A stretch of DNA of 10,726 nucleotides. It comes from JAXFQS01 sp051892815 (GTDB lineage: Bacteria; Verrucomicrobiota; Kiritimatiellia; RFP12; DVOR01). Of this stretch, positions 1 through 6,899 are shown in pieces; positions within the stretch are counted from its first letter, which is position 1; every line of letters starts with the position of its first letter. Where the stretch lies: positions 1-10,726 of the forward strand of contig JBJFGP010000179.1 in NCBI GenBank assembly GCA_051892815.1. Reading direction: 5' to 3'. The notes beneath the pieces were generated by a model. That model was not told where the DNA came from. It was given only the letters and a program-made list of their open reading frames with translations, and did not search any database. The translations under genes and the position numbers were made by a program.

Positions 1-1041
1 GTCTTCAAGCCCCACCCAGACCACCAACTTCCCACCCCGATCGCAAAACCCCTTCAGCCCCGTTCCACTCGCATCCAACACCGGCGAACAAGCCTTGATC
101 CACTCCCGAATCTCATCCTCCCCCACCTCATCCAGATTGCGCCGCTGCCCCACCCGCCATCTCAACAAAAACTGCAGACTCTCGAACTCCTCCTGCACCG
201 ATCCCAACGGCAGACCGCAGTGGATTCGAACCCCATCCAAGACCGGTCCCTCAAGCAGCCGCCGGAGCCGTTCAGGCTTATCACCCTCCCCGAGAGACGG
301 CAACAAGCGGATGGCGTGCGCGAGCACCTCCTCGCCCCGTTCCTTCGTCCAACGGGGGTCTGCGAGCCACTTGCCGCGGCACCAAATCGGGTCATTCTTC
401 CCGAGCGTTTCCTTGGCTGCCCGGGCGAGGGTCTGAAGTTCGAATCGGGTGAAGACCGGGGCACCGTTGCGACGCATTTCGCGGCGCGACCACCAGAAGT
501 AGGTATGCAGCGGGAGGCGGATATTTGCGGGTACTCCGGCGAGGATGCCGTCAAAGTCTTGGGGGTATCGGAGGGCTTCGTGGATGCCTTGCCCACCGCC
601 CGTCGACTCGCCTTCGAAGTAGCAATGGCGGGGGTATCGTCCGAAGCGTTCTTTGACGATCTCTTTCGCGGAGAGGAGGGCGAGGTGGGTTGCGCGGTGG
701 CCGAAGTCGGTCAGGACTTCGGGGGGGAGGTGCTCGCAGGGGACGGAGGTTCCCATGTCGGTATGGACGCCGACGGAGCCTGCTTTTGCGGCGGTTTCAA
801 CGCATCCCCAGTTCAGTCTCCCTGCCGCGCCGCCGTTGCCGTAGAACCAGAGTCTGCCGTTCCAGCGTTCCTTTCCGGGGAGGGCGATGGCGACACGAAT
901 GAGGGAGTTGGATGTCGGTCTGAGGGTGAGTTCGGCGAGGGTGATGCCGTCGCGTTCGATGCAGACTTTGTCGGAGGCGGACTGGGCACAAAGGGTTGCG
1001 GCGGCGGTCAGGAGAAGGAGGATGAGGCGGAAGGTTTTCAC
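1..1041 (-). CDS. Tannase/feruloyl esterase family protein, secreted, 3' end outside the window
   Basis: This reads as an alpha/beta-hydrolase of the tannase/feruloyl esterase family, which cleaves ester bonds of plant phenolics or related esters outside the cytoplasm. The 347 visible residues start at a GTG; an in-frame TGA lies at 1068-1066 and no other start codon falls between, so the start is well fixed, though no clear Shine-Dalgarno is visible. Residues 1-20 form a basic-hydrophobic Sec signal peptide (VKTFRLILLLL...LCA). The family signature is GESTGGGQG at 144-152 with Ser146 as the predicted nucleophile, followed by a typical RYPQDFDGILAGVPA stretch (158-172). The last residues (RGGKLVVWVGLED, 335-347) match the segment carrying the catalytic Asp; the His part lies off the edge. 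Odd points: Glu145 replaces the usual Cys before the nucleophile, and the calcium-binding lid region looks reduced (about 205-265). Codon use changes from C-ending to G/T-ending codons near the 3' part. The substrate cannot be told. Confidence 0.85.
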   Translation of the reverse strand, partial: MKTFRLILLLLTAAATLCAQSASDKVCIERDGITLAELTLRPTSNSLIRVAIALPGKERWNGRLWFYGNGGAAGRLNWGCVETAAKAGSVGVHTDMGTSVPCEHLPPEVLTDFGHRATHLALLSAKEIVKERFGRYPRHCYFEGESTGGGQGIHEALRYPQDFDGILAGVPANIRLPLHTYFWWSRREMRRNGAPVFTRFELQTLARAAKETLGKNDPIWCRGKWLADPRWTKERGEEVLAHAIRLLPSLGEGDKPERLRRLLEGPVLDGVRIHCGLPLGSVQEEFESLQFLLRWRVGQRRNLDEVGEDEIREWIKACSPVLDASGTGLKGFCDRGGKLVVWVGLED

Positions 1042-1512
1042 GGTCGAAGGAAGGCTGTGGTGGGGTCAGTCGGTTGGTTGGACAAGGTCGAAAAGGTACC
1101 AGCCAGCCGATGCGTTTCCTAGGCAGGATTGGGTTGCGCAGGTACCCAGGTGTTGCCGGCAGAGCAAGGTAGGTCTCAGACCATAAGGTTGGTACCAACC
1201 GTTTCGGCGGCAGGCTGTGACGAGACGGTTTCGTCCGCTCCTGGGTAGATGGCTCCTTTTCGGCATTCGGCACTATCGATTGCTTGTCGATTCTTCACCA
1301 GTTTCTCACAGAACGGGCCGAATGTCAAGTGCCAGGCGCCGGATCGGAAAGGAATCTGCCGAATCGAATGGTGCGAACCTTCGGAGAAAAGAGGTAGTTA
1401 GCAGTGGGCGACGGGCAACCCGTCAGATGGAGGCTGGGCCGAACTGGATGCCGCAACCTTCGAACCACGCGGCGCGGGCGCAGAGCGTGGCACAAAAGGT
1501 CGCAGGGGCGCG
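1042..1512. other. Non-coding gap between the GH97 and tannase genes
   Basis: This 471-base gap lies between two minus-strand genes. It holds a degenerate palindrome-rich repeat (about 1095-1200), three GGTACC sites (1095, 1141, 1191) and a small perfect hairpin at 1410-1424 (GACGGG, loop CAA, CCCGTC). The hairpin lies about 90 bases beyond the GH97 stop but has no T-run after it, so it is not a convincing terminator. A TTGACA lies on the minus strand at 1328-1323 but lacks a good -10 at the right distance, so I cannot assign a tannase promoter. Short reading frames here look like chance. Confidence 0.6.
1095..1200 (-). repeat. Degenerate palindrome-rich intergenic repeat, copy 1
   Basis: Read on the minus strand, this begins with the perfect 14-base palindrome GGTTGGTACCAACC (1200-1187). 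It continues through a GGTCT-C-AGACC dyad (1182-1172), CCTACC, TGCCGG and CCCAATCCTGCCTA (1133-1120), and ends near a further GGTACC. The 14-mer at 1120-1133 recurs in exact inverted form at 3766-3779, and GGTTGG-ACCAA, CCTACC and CCTGCCTAGGA recur at 10167-10223. The element looks more eroded or rearranged than the other two copies. Its role is unknown; it resembles REP/MITE-like intergenic palindromes in style only. Confidence 0.5.
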
Positions 1513-3513
1513 TTAGGGTTGGGGCTTGAGCAGGACGACGGCGCCGCCTTCGGCTAACAGGTCGAGGCGAAGCGTGTCGGTACGAGTGAGCGTGCGCCGT
1601 TCGAACCGGATGGCGTTGGGGTCGCGCGGCGTTCGGGAGGGATCGTCGCAATAGATTTCGGCGATAAATTGGCCTTGGGGGAGCCGGTCGAGGGGCACCT
1701 CAACCGTTCGGGCTTTGACGGTCAAAGCGGCGAAATAATAGCGCCCATCGTAGGTCTGGCGCAGCACACCATAGTGGCTGGCAATCTTTCCTCCAGGGAG
1801 TGTCCAGCTGTTCTTCCAGACCGTTGGAAGGGCGCGAAGAGCTTCGATTCCGGGCTGGGAACGGTAGTTGCAAGGCCAATCGCAAAGGGTCACAAGAGGG
1901 GAATCGTAGGCAATGCAGAGTGCCAAGGCGTGGGATCGGGTGCCGACTTCCTCAGGGTAGACGCGTGTGGAGGGATTGGCGGCTTCGCGGCGAACCTGAG
2001 GGACAAAGTCCTTGGAATAGGCGGCATGAAAAGCACCGGGAGTGTAGTCGGCAGGGCCGAGAAGGAATCGCGTGTACGGAAGCGTAGCCATGTGGGCCGG
2101 AGTTATGGTCCCGAAGAACTTGTTCATCTCATTCCCGCGGATGGCCTCTCGGGTAATTTGGTTGGGCCAGGTACGATTCATTCCGGTCGGATGATAAGCA
2201 CCATGGTAATTGATCATCAGGTGATGGCGGGCGGCACTCTCGACAACACGGGCATACCATTGAACCATAGACTGGTCGGCACGCTCCATAAAGTCAATCT
2301 TGAGTCCCTTGACACCCCAGCGCTCGAACTTGGCAAAGGTGTCCTCCAGCGGGTTGCGTCCATTGTCGAGCGCGGTCCAATGGAGCCAGAGCCAAATGCC
2401 GACACCTTTTTGTCGTGCATGTTCGAGGATTCGGGGGAGGTCGTAGCCTGGGCGCGGGTCGAGGAGGGCATCAGGACCTTGGGCGTTTTTGCCGTACCAG
2501 CCGGCGTCGATGGTATGGTAGGGCCACTCCATTTCGGCGGCAAAGTCGACCATCTCCAGTGTCTGTTCGGTGGTCTGTTCGATAGCAAAGGCGGGGGAGT
2601 CTGCCCACCAATCCCAGGAGGAGACTCCTGGCTTGACCCAGCTGAAGTCGCCTGCAGGAGGCGGGTTGAGCGCTAGGAGGATGTCGGTCCCGTCAAGCAG
2701 AGCGACTTCGTCCGGCGCCAAGAGCATTACGCGCCAAGGGGATTGGCGTCTGGCGCGGACGCGGACGGCGATGTCGGAGCCTCTGGCGCGGACGAGTTCG
2801 GCGCGGAGGGTTGTACCTTGACGGATGCGGCCGTGGAGTGTGTCGGCGACGAAGGAGAGGGCAGCCCAGTCGGTCAAATCTGCCTCGCAGAGGGCCATCA
2901 GGCAACCATCGCCTTCGACCAGAAGGGGCACGCCGACGACGCCGTTTCCTGAGAGTCCGGCGAGTGTATAGCGGAAGATTCCGCCTTCGTCCGCGCCCAA
3001 TCCGCCGTAGAGATAGTCGCCCCAGGCGTCGAAGAAGGAGAGCCAGGCGGCGGGTTCGCCGGGGAAGGTCCAGGTGGTCAGTTCGCGCTCAATCTCGTAG
3101 GGCTCCTGGCCGGGCAGAATGTAGCGCCAGGCTACGGCATTTGGGTAGGCGCGCAAGAGCAGCCCGAGGGTCTCTCCGTTGGCAGCGGTCGCGCGAATCG
3201 TGGCTTCCCGGCAGTGGGTGTGGATGCTATCTTTCCGGTAGAGAGGTGTCAAGAAGTCGTCGCGGACGGTGCGCACCGATTCCACCGCGAGGTGCCAATC
3301 CACCGCTTCGGAGCGATTCTTGAATTTGAGCCCGAGGCGCGACGCGCGATCGAGCAGGTCGCGGCCGTCCCGCGAGACCGACCAGGTCAGCGAGCGCCCT
3401 TCGCGGACGGTCAGTTCGACCCGCCCGTCGGGACTGGAAATCTTCGCCTCCGAGGCCGCCAAAGCCCCGCACAGACACGCCCACGCGACACCGCAAACAA
3501 TCACTCTTCCCAT
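1513..3513 (-). CDS. GH97 family glycoside hydrolase, retaining alpha-galactosidase type, secreted
   Basis: The 666-residue protein belongs to glycoside hydrolase family 97, calcium-dependent exo-enzymes that remove alpha-linked galactose or glucose from oligosaccharides, usually in the periplasm. Residues 1-20 are a signal peptide (MGRVIVCGVAWACLCGALAA). About 21-270 is the N-terminal beta-sandwich, 270-565 the TIM barrel and 570-666 a C-terminal beta domain. In the barrel, GLKIDFMERADQ places Asp407 where retaining GH97 alpha-galactosidases have their nucleophile. Glu462 (GNE) sits 55 residues later at the acid/base position, and Glu456 (TREA) matches a calcium ligand. Inverting SusB-type members lack this Asp, so alpha-galactosidase is favoured over alpha-glucosidase; this rests on remembered family structure, not an alignment. 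I chose ATG 3513 because it has GGAAAGAG 8 nt upstream and begins with the signal peptide; the longer frame from 3624 would start upstream of the -10 box. It is divergent from the trp operon. Confidence 0.88.
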   Translation of the reverse strand: MGRVIVCGVAWACLCGALAASEAKISSPDGRVELTVREGRSLTWSVSRDGRDLLDRASRLGLKFKNRSEAVDWHLAVESVRTVRDDFLTPLYRKDSIHTHCREATIRATAANGETLGLLLRAYPNAVAWRYILPGQEPYEIERELTTWTFPGEPAAWLSFFDAWGDYLYGGLGADEGGIFRYTLAGLSGNGVVGVPLLVEGDGCLMALCEADLTDWAALSFVADTLHGRIRQGTTLRAELVRARGSDIAVRVRARRQSPWRVMLLAPDEVALLDGTDILLALNPPPAGDFSWVKPGVSSWDWWADSPAFAIEQTTEQTLEMVDFAAEMEWPYHTIDAGWYGKNAQGPDALLDPRPGYDLPRILEHARQKGVGIWLWLHWTALDNGRNPLEDTFAKFERWGVKGLKIDFMERADQSMVQWYARVVESAARHHLMINYHGAYHPTGMNRTWPNQITREAIRGNEMNKFFGTITPAHMATLPYTRFLLGPADYTPGAFHAAYSKDFVPQVRREAANPSTRVYPEEVGTRSHALALCIAYDSPLVTLCDWPCNYRSQPGIEALRALPTVWKNSWTLPGGKIASHYGVLRQTYDGRYYFAALTVKARTVEVPLDRLPQGQFIAEIYCDDPSRTPRDPNAIRFERRTLTRTDTLRLDLLAEGGAVVLLKPQP

Positions 3514-3578
3514 CGTCTTGTCTCTTTCCGTTGAACCGTCCGCGCCATCGACTCTGACTCCGTAGGGTGGAGCCCTCC

Positions 3579-3607
3579 CACACGGTCTCCTTCCTGGTCG
3601 CCGTGTG
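3579..3607 (-). other. Stem-loop at the predicted 5' end of the GH97 mRNA
   Basis: On the minus strand, CACACGG (3607-3601) and CCGTGTG (3585-3579) form a perfect 7-bp stem with a 15-nt loop. The predicted transcription start (about 3606) falls at the foot of the stem, so the message would begin with a hairpin. The loop carries a purine-rich AGGAAGGAG (3595-3587) not placed to serve the GH97 ATG at 3513. It may stabilise the mRNA or be a regulatory site; that is inference. Confidence 0.45.
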
Positions 3608-3612
3608 CGCGC

Positions 3613-3641
3613 ATTATAGGGCATTATTCTTCCGGTAGCAA
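3613..3641 (-). promoter_or_regulatory. Sigma70-type promoter for the GH97 gene
   Basis: On the minus strand there is a -35 TTGCTA (3641-3636), a 17-bp spacer and a perfect -10 TATAAT (3618-3613). Initiation near 3606 would give a leader of about 93 nt before the ATG at 3513. The placement also rules out the longer upstream reading of the GH97 frame. Confidence 0.7.
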
Positions 3642-3676
3642 GTGAAAAGGAGGGACGCTGTCAAGGTCGCGCCGCG

Positions 3677-3779
3677 AAAGGTTGCCACCTTTGGGGAACG
3701 AAGGTGCCCGCGACGCGCTCCGGAAGGTTGACACCTCCAGGGGTGATTCCTTCCTACCACCAGCCCCCAATCCTGCCTA
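3677..3779 (+). repeat. Degenerate intergenic repeat, copy 2, with a partial tandem copy
   Basis: The main copy spans 3725-3779, starting AGGTTGACACCT and passing through CCTACC (3753-3758) to AATCCTGCCTA. Aligned without gaps to the minus strand of 10223-10174 it matches at about 33 of 50 positions, with identical spacing of the AGGTTG, CCTACC and AATCCT blocks. A partial direct copy lies 46 bases upstream (3679: AGGTTGCCACCTTTGGGG). That copy includes a perfect 6-bp hairpin AAAGGT-TGCC-ACCTTT at 3677-3692. The repeat sits between the two divergent promoters, so a regulatory use is possible but unproven. Confidence 0.55.
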
Positions 3780-3849
3780 CCAAATAGCCGCGAAAAAGGC
3801 TGAAAAAGAGGTCGATTGTAACTTTCTTGTTCTTATGCATAGAAACAGA

Positions 3850-3878
3850 TTGACACGCCCCGCTTCGCCTGCTATACT
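3850..3878 (+). promoter_or_regulatory. Sigma70-type promoter for the trp operon
   Basis: A perfect -35 TTGACA (3850-3855), a 17-bp spacer and a -10 TATACT (3873-3878) predict a start near 3885 and a leader of about 60 nt before trpE. This is the strongest + strand promoter in the window. No TrpR-like palindrome overlaps it. Confidence 0.8.
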
Positions 3879-3885
3879 CCCGCCT

Positions 3886-3917
3886 TGTCACGACGCAACG
3901 AGGAAAAAGCGTCGACA
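3886..3917 (+). other. Weak stem-loop in the trpE leader
   Basis: CGACGC (3891-3896) pairs with GCGTCG (3909-3914) around a 12-nt A-rich loop; three further pairs (TGT 3886-3888 with ACA 3915-3917) can form across a 2-nt bulge. It is the only obvious structure in the roughly 60-nt leader. No T-run follows and no Trp-codon leader peptide is present, so it is not a classical attenuator. Confidence 0.35.
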
Positions 3918-3945
3918 CAACCGAGGATTTCCCGAAAGAACCGCG

Positions 3946-5337
3946 ATGGATCGCATACACCTTGAACAGGCCGCCACCCGCTTGACCGCCGACACCGAAA
4001 CCCCTATCGGCCTCTGCCTCAAACACCCCAATGCCCTGCTGCTCGAAAGTGCCGAAGTCGACGGCCGCATGGGGCGCTACAGCGTCCTCGGAACCGACTT
4101 CATCTTGCGGCTCGACTGCGACCAGGGGCGCCTCGCGGTGACGACCTTCGACAGCCGCCTCGAACCGCTTCAAACCTTCGCGGGGATGGACTACCTCGAA
4201 GGCCTTCGGCGCGTGCTCGACGCACTCGAAATCGCCCCCCCGCCCGACTTCGACGAACTGCCCCCCATCACCCGCGCCCTCTACGGCTACCTCGGATACG
4301 GCGTCACCGGACTCTGCGTCGGACGCCTTGCCAAAAGCCTCAAACCCGAAGAGGCCGAGGCCTGCCTCGTGCTCCCCGGACGCCTCTTTCTCTTCGACCA
4401 CCTCTACGACCGCCTAACCGAATTACGCCTCTCCAACTACCAGGCCCCCACCGTCGAGCCCGAGAACCAGGAACCCCGGCTCACAGGCCCGGTCGAGAGC
4501 CATCCCACCCGAGAAGGCTTCCTCCGCATCGTCGAGAACATCAAAGAGGCGCTCAAAGCCGGCGAAGGCATCCAAGTCGTCCCCTCCGTCCACTTCCAGG
4601 CGCCATTCCAAGGCAATCCCCTCACCCTCTACAGGCGACTCAGGCGCTGCAACGCCTCCCCTTACCTCTTCTACCTGCCCCTCCCCGAACTCACCCTCCT
4701 GGGCTCCTCCCCCGAACTCAACATCCGCTGCCAAGCCAACAACCTCCAACTCTCCCCTATCGCCGGAACCCGAAAAAGAGGCCAGACCGACGAAGAGGAC
4801 GCCGCCCTCGCCGCCGAACTCCTCCAAGACCCCAAAGAGCGCGCCGAACACCTGATGCTCGTCGACCTCGGACGCAACGACGTCGGCCGCATCGCACGCC
4901 CCGGCAGCGTCAAAGTCGAACGCCTCATGGAGGTCGAACGCTTCTCCCACGTCATGCACCTCACCTCAAGAGTCACCGGCCGCCTCAAGCCAGGACTCGA
5001 CCCCGTCGACGTCATCAAAGCCACCTTCCCCGCAGGCACCGTCAGCGGCGCCCCCAAGGTGCGAGCCATGGAAATCATTGCCGAGCAGGAGGGCCGTCCA
5101 CGCGGACCATACGCCGGCTGCGTCGGGTGGATAGGCCTCGACCACCAAAGCGTCAGCCTCGACCTCGGAATCACCATCCGCAGCCTCTGGATACGCAACC
5201 ACACCATCAACTGGCAGGCAGGCGCCGGCATCGTTTTCGACTCCGTCCCCGAGAAAGAGTTTGCCGAGTGCTGCAACAAATCCGCCATTATCCGCGACGT
5301 CATCTCAGGAGAACCCCATGTTCCTGCTCATCGATAA
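3946..5337 (+). CDS. trpE: Anthranilate synthase component I (TrpE)
   Basis: TrpE, the large cytoplasmic subunit of anthranilate synthase, converts chorismate and ammonia to anthranilate, the first committed step to tryptophan; the TrpG domain encoded next supplies the ammonia. At 463 residues it is within the normal size range. The N-terminal part carries the Trp-binding feedback motif LLES (32-35) in its usual ESAEVDGRMGRYS context. The chorismate-binding domain follows (about 185-455) with PIAGTRKRG (271-279), DLGRNDVGRIARPG (307-320), His338 in VMHLTS, TVSGAPKVRAMEII (365-378) and PEKEF (435-439). ATG 3946 is the only plausible start after the predicted transcription start, although its ribosome-binding site is weak (GAAAGAA, 3934-3940). 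The gene overlaps trpG by 20 nt. PabB is the main alternative, but the LLES motif and operon make TrpE far more likely. The + strand is strongly C-rich throughout, for example 31 C to 8 G in 4681-4740. Confidence 0.96.
   Translation: MDRIHLEQAATRLTADTETPIGLCLKHPNALLLESAEVDGRMGRYSVLGTDFILRLDCDQGRLAVTTFDSRLEPLQTFAGMDYLEGLRRVLDALEIAPPPDFDELPPITRALYGYLGYGVTGLCVGRLAKSLKPEEAEACLVLPGRLFLFDHLYDRLTELRLSNYQAPTVEPENQEPRLTGPVESHPTREGFLRIVENIKEALKAGEGIQVVPSVHFQAPFQGNPLTLYRRLRRCNASPYLFYLPLPELTLLGSSPELNIRCQANNLQLSPIAGTRKRGQTDEEDAALAAELLQDPKERAEHLMLVDLGRNDVGRIARPGSVKVERLMEVERFSHVMHLTSRVTGRLKPGLDPVDVIKATFPAGTVSGAPKVRAMEIIAEQEGRPRGPYAGCVGWIGLDHQSVSLDLGITIRSLWIRNHTINWQAGAGIVFDSVPEKEFAECCNKSAIIRDVISGEPHVPAHR
5306..5317 (+). 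promoter_or_regulatory. Ribosome-binding site of trpGD inside the trpE coding end
   Basis: CAGGAG (5306-5311) followed by a 6-nt spacer places a strong Shine-Dalgarno before ATG 5318. It lies wholly within trpE and fixes the trpG start where the conserved glutaminase N-terminus (MFLLIDNYDSF) begins, so the 20-nt overlap is real. Confidence 0.75.
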
Positions 5338-6898
5338 CTACGACTCCTTCACCTACAACCTCGTCCAGGCCTTCCAAACCCTAGGCAAAGACCCGATCGT
5401 ACTCTACAACGACGACCCGGGAGTGCTGGAACTGGCCACCAATCCCGCCCTCGAAATGGTCTGCCTCTCGCCCGGTCCGAGCCACCCCGCCAACTCGGGA
5501 TACTGCCTCGAATTCCTCAAGCGGTTGCCCCATAGCGTACCCGTCCTCGGCGTCTGTCTCGGGCACCAAATCCTCGGCATGTTGGCAGGAGCCGAGGTCA
5601 AGCGTGCCCCGCAGGTGATGCACGGCAAGACATCTGACATTGTCCACGATGGCACCGGACTCTTCTCGGGCGTGCCCAACCCGATGCGCACCGGCAGGTA
5701 CCATTCGCTCGTGGTGGGGGAATCAAACGCCTTCGAAGTTACCGCCCGAGGCCCTGAAGGGGAGGTTATGGCCCTGCGCTACAGAGACCGCCCATGGGCC
5801 GGGGTGCAGTTTCATCCGGAGTCCATTCTCACGGAGGGCGGGGAGCAGTTGCTGGCCAATTTTCCCTCTGCTCTGTTGCCTGAAGCGCGGGTGCAGGTGG
5901 GCATGAAGAGTGTGCTCAATACGCTTGCCGAGGGGAAGGATCTTTCGGCGGCGCAGGCGTCGGCGGCGTTCGAGGCGCTGATGGACGGGAAGCTTCCTTT
6001 GGTTCAGGCGGGGTCTTTCTTGATGGGTTTGCGAATCAAGGGGACGACGCCGGTGGAGCTTGCGCAGGCGGCGCGGGCGGCGTTGGGGCGGGCGGTGCGG
6101 CTGCCTGCGATTGAGGGGGATGTGTTCGATGTGGTTGGAACGGGTGGTGACAGCCACGATTCATTCAACTGTTCTACGGCGACGGCGCTGACGGTGGCTG
6201 GTCTTGGGTACCGTGTGGTGAAGCACGGGAACCGGGCGATTACTTCGAAGTGCGGCTCTGCCGATGTGCTTGAGCGTCTGGGGGTGCCTTTGGACTTAGC
6301 TCCGGAAAGGGTTCCCGACTATCTGGCGGAGCACAATTTCGCCTTTCTTTTCGCGCCGCGGTACCATCCGGCGTTTCGGAATCTCGAGCCGATCCGGAAG
6401 GATTTGGCGATTCGTTCGGTCTTCAATCTTTTGGGGCCGCTGATCAATCCGGCGCGTCCGGCGCGTACGCTGATTGGGGCGGCGAGCCGGGAGTTGGTGC
6501 CGCTGATGGCGGCGACGCTCAAGGAGGCGAATGTGCGCAGCGGGGCGGTGGTCTGCGGGGCGGGAGGCTATGACGAGGTTTCGACGCTCGGACCTTCGGA
6601 GATTACTTTCGTGCGCGACGGGGTCTTGAGCGAAGCGGTTCTGGACCCGCTTGACTTCGGGTTTGCCCGGGGGCGGGAGGCGGATCTGAAGGTGCATTCG
6701 CCGGAGGAGGCGGAGCGGGTGCTGCGGGAGTTGCTCAAGGGGCGCGGACCGGAACCGATGCGGGATATGCTGGCGCTCAATGTGGGGGTGGCGCTCTATC
6801 TGCTCAACGACTGTCGGCTGGAATTGCGCGCGTGCATGGCCAAGGCGCGGGAGGCGGTTGCCTCCGGTGCCGGATCGCGCATCCTGGCGGGGCTCTGA
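5318..6898 (+). CDS. trpGD: Fused anthranilate synthase glutaminase / anthranilate phosphoribosyltransferase (TrpGD)
   Basis: This 526-residue bifunctional protein performs two steps. The N-terminal class I glutamine amidotransferase (about 1-190) delivers ammonia to TrpE; its triad is Cys80 (GVCLGHQ), His166 and Glu168 (QFHPES), with the SPGPS oxyanion motif at 51-55. The C-terminal part (about 195-526) is anthranilate phosphoribosyltransferase, which joins anthranilate to PRPP. It shows GTGGD (274-278), KHGNR (302-306), KCGSADVLE (311-319) and the metal-binding Asp419-Glu420 in GYDEVST. The linker (about 185-197) is short. The same fusion occurs in E. coli and some other bacteria, while many bacteria keep the genes separate. 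The TrpG part is mixed in composition, while the TrpD part becomes strongly G-rich on the + strand (34 G to 14 C in 6061-6120). The stop is one base from the trpC ATG. Confidence 0.96.
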   Translation: MFLLIDNYDSFTYNLVQAFQTLGKDPIVLYNDDPGVLELATNPALEMVCLSPGPSHPANSGYCLEFLKRLPHSVPVLGVCLGHQILGMLAGAEVKRAPQVMHGKTSDIVHDGTGLFSGVPNPMRTGRYHSLVVGESNAFEVTARGPEGEVMALRYRDRPWAGVQFHPESILTEGGEQLLANFPSALLPEARVQVGMKSVLNTLAEGKDLSAAQASAAFEALMDGKLPLVQAGSFLMGLRIKGTTPVELAQAARAALGRAVRLPAIEGDVFDVVGTGGDSHDSFNCSTATALTVAGLGYRVVKHGNRAITSKCGSADVLERLGVPLDLAPERVPDYLAEHNFAFLFAPRYHPAFRNLEPIRKDLAIRSVFNLLGPLINPARPARTLIGAASRELVPLMAATLKEANVRSGAVVCGAGGYDEVSTLGPSEITFVRDGVLSEAVLDPLDFGFARGREADLKVHSPEEAERVLRELLKGRGPEPMRDMLALNVGVALYLLNDCRLELRACMAKAREAVASGAGSRILAGL

Positions 6899-6899
6899 G

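Noticed and set aside
220..1122. A 300-residue open frame on the + strand over the tannase gene
   Set aside because: It is the antisense shadow of the minus-strand tannase, which has a signal peptide and the GxSxGG family motif. The + strand protein shows low-complexity Gly/Glu/Val composition and no known motif.
1066..1266. A 66-residue Cys-containing frame on the minus strand just upstream of the tannase
   Set aside because: Most of it is a translation of the palindromic repeat, it lacks a good ribosome-binding site and nothing suggests selection for coding.
1300..1328. TTGACA at 1328-1323 (minus) as a tannase promoter
   Set aside because: The hexamer 17 bases downstream is GAAACT, matching the -10 consensus at only three positions; not enough to call.
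1410..1424. GACGGG-CAA-CCCGTC hairpin as a GH97 terminator
   Set aside because: The stem is short and no T-run follows on the minus strand. It may be chance.
3514..3624. Longer GH97 start at 3624
   Set aside because: It would begin upstream of the predicted -10 box, adds a Pro/Arg-rich segment before the signal peptide and has no ribosome-binding site. ATG 3513 is better on all counts.
3682..3945. Longer trpE start at 3682
   Set aside because: It lies upstream of the consensus trp promoter and covers the intergenic repeat. The homologous part of TrpE starts at 3946.
3885..3945. Trp attenuator or T-box in the trpE leader
   Set aside because: The leader is only about 60 nt, with no Trp codons, no T-box motif and no terminator hairpin with a T-run.
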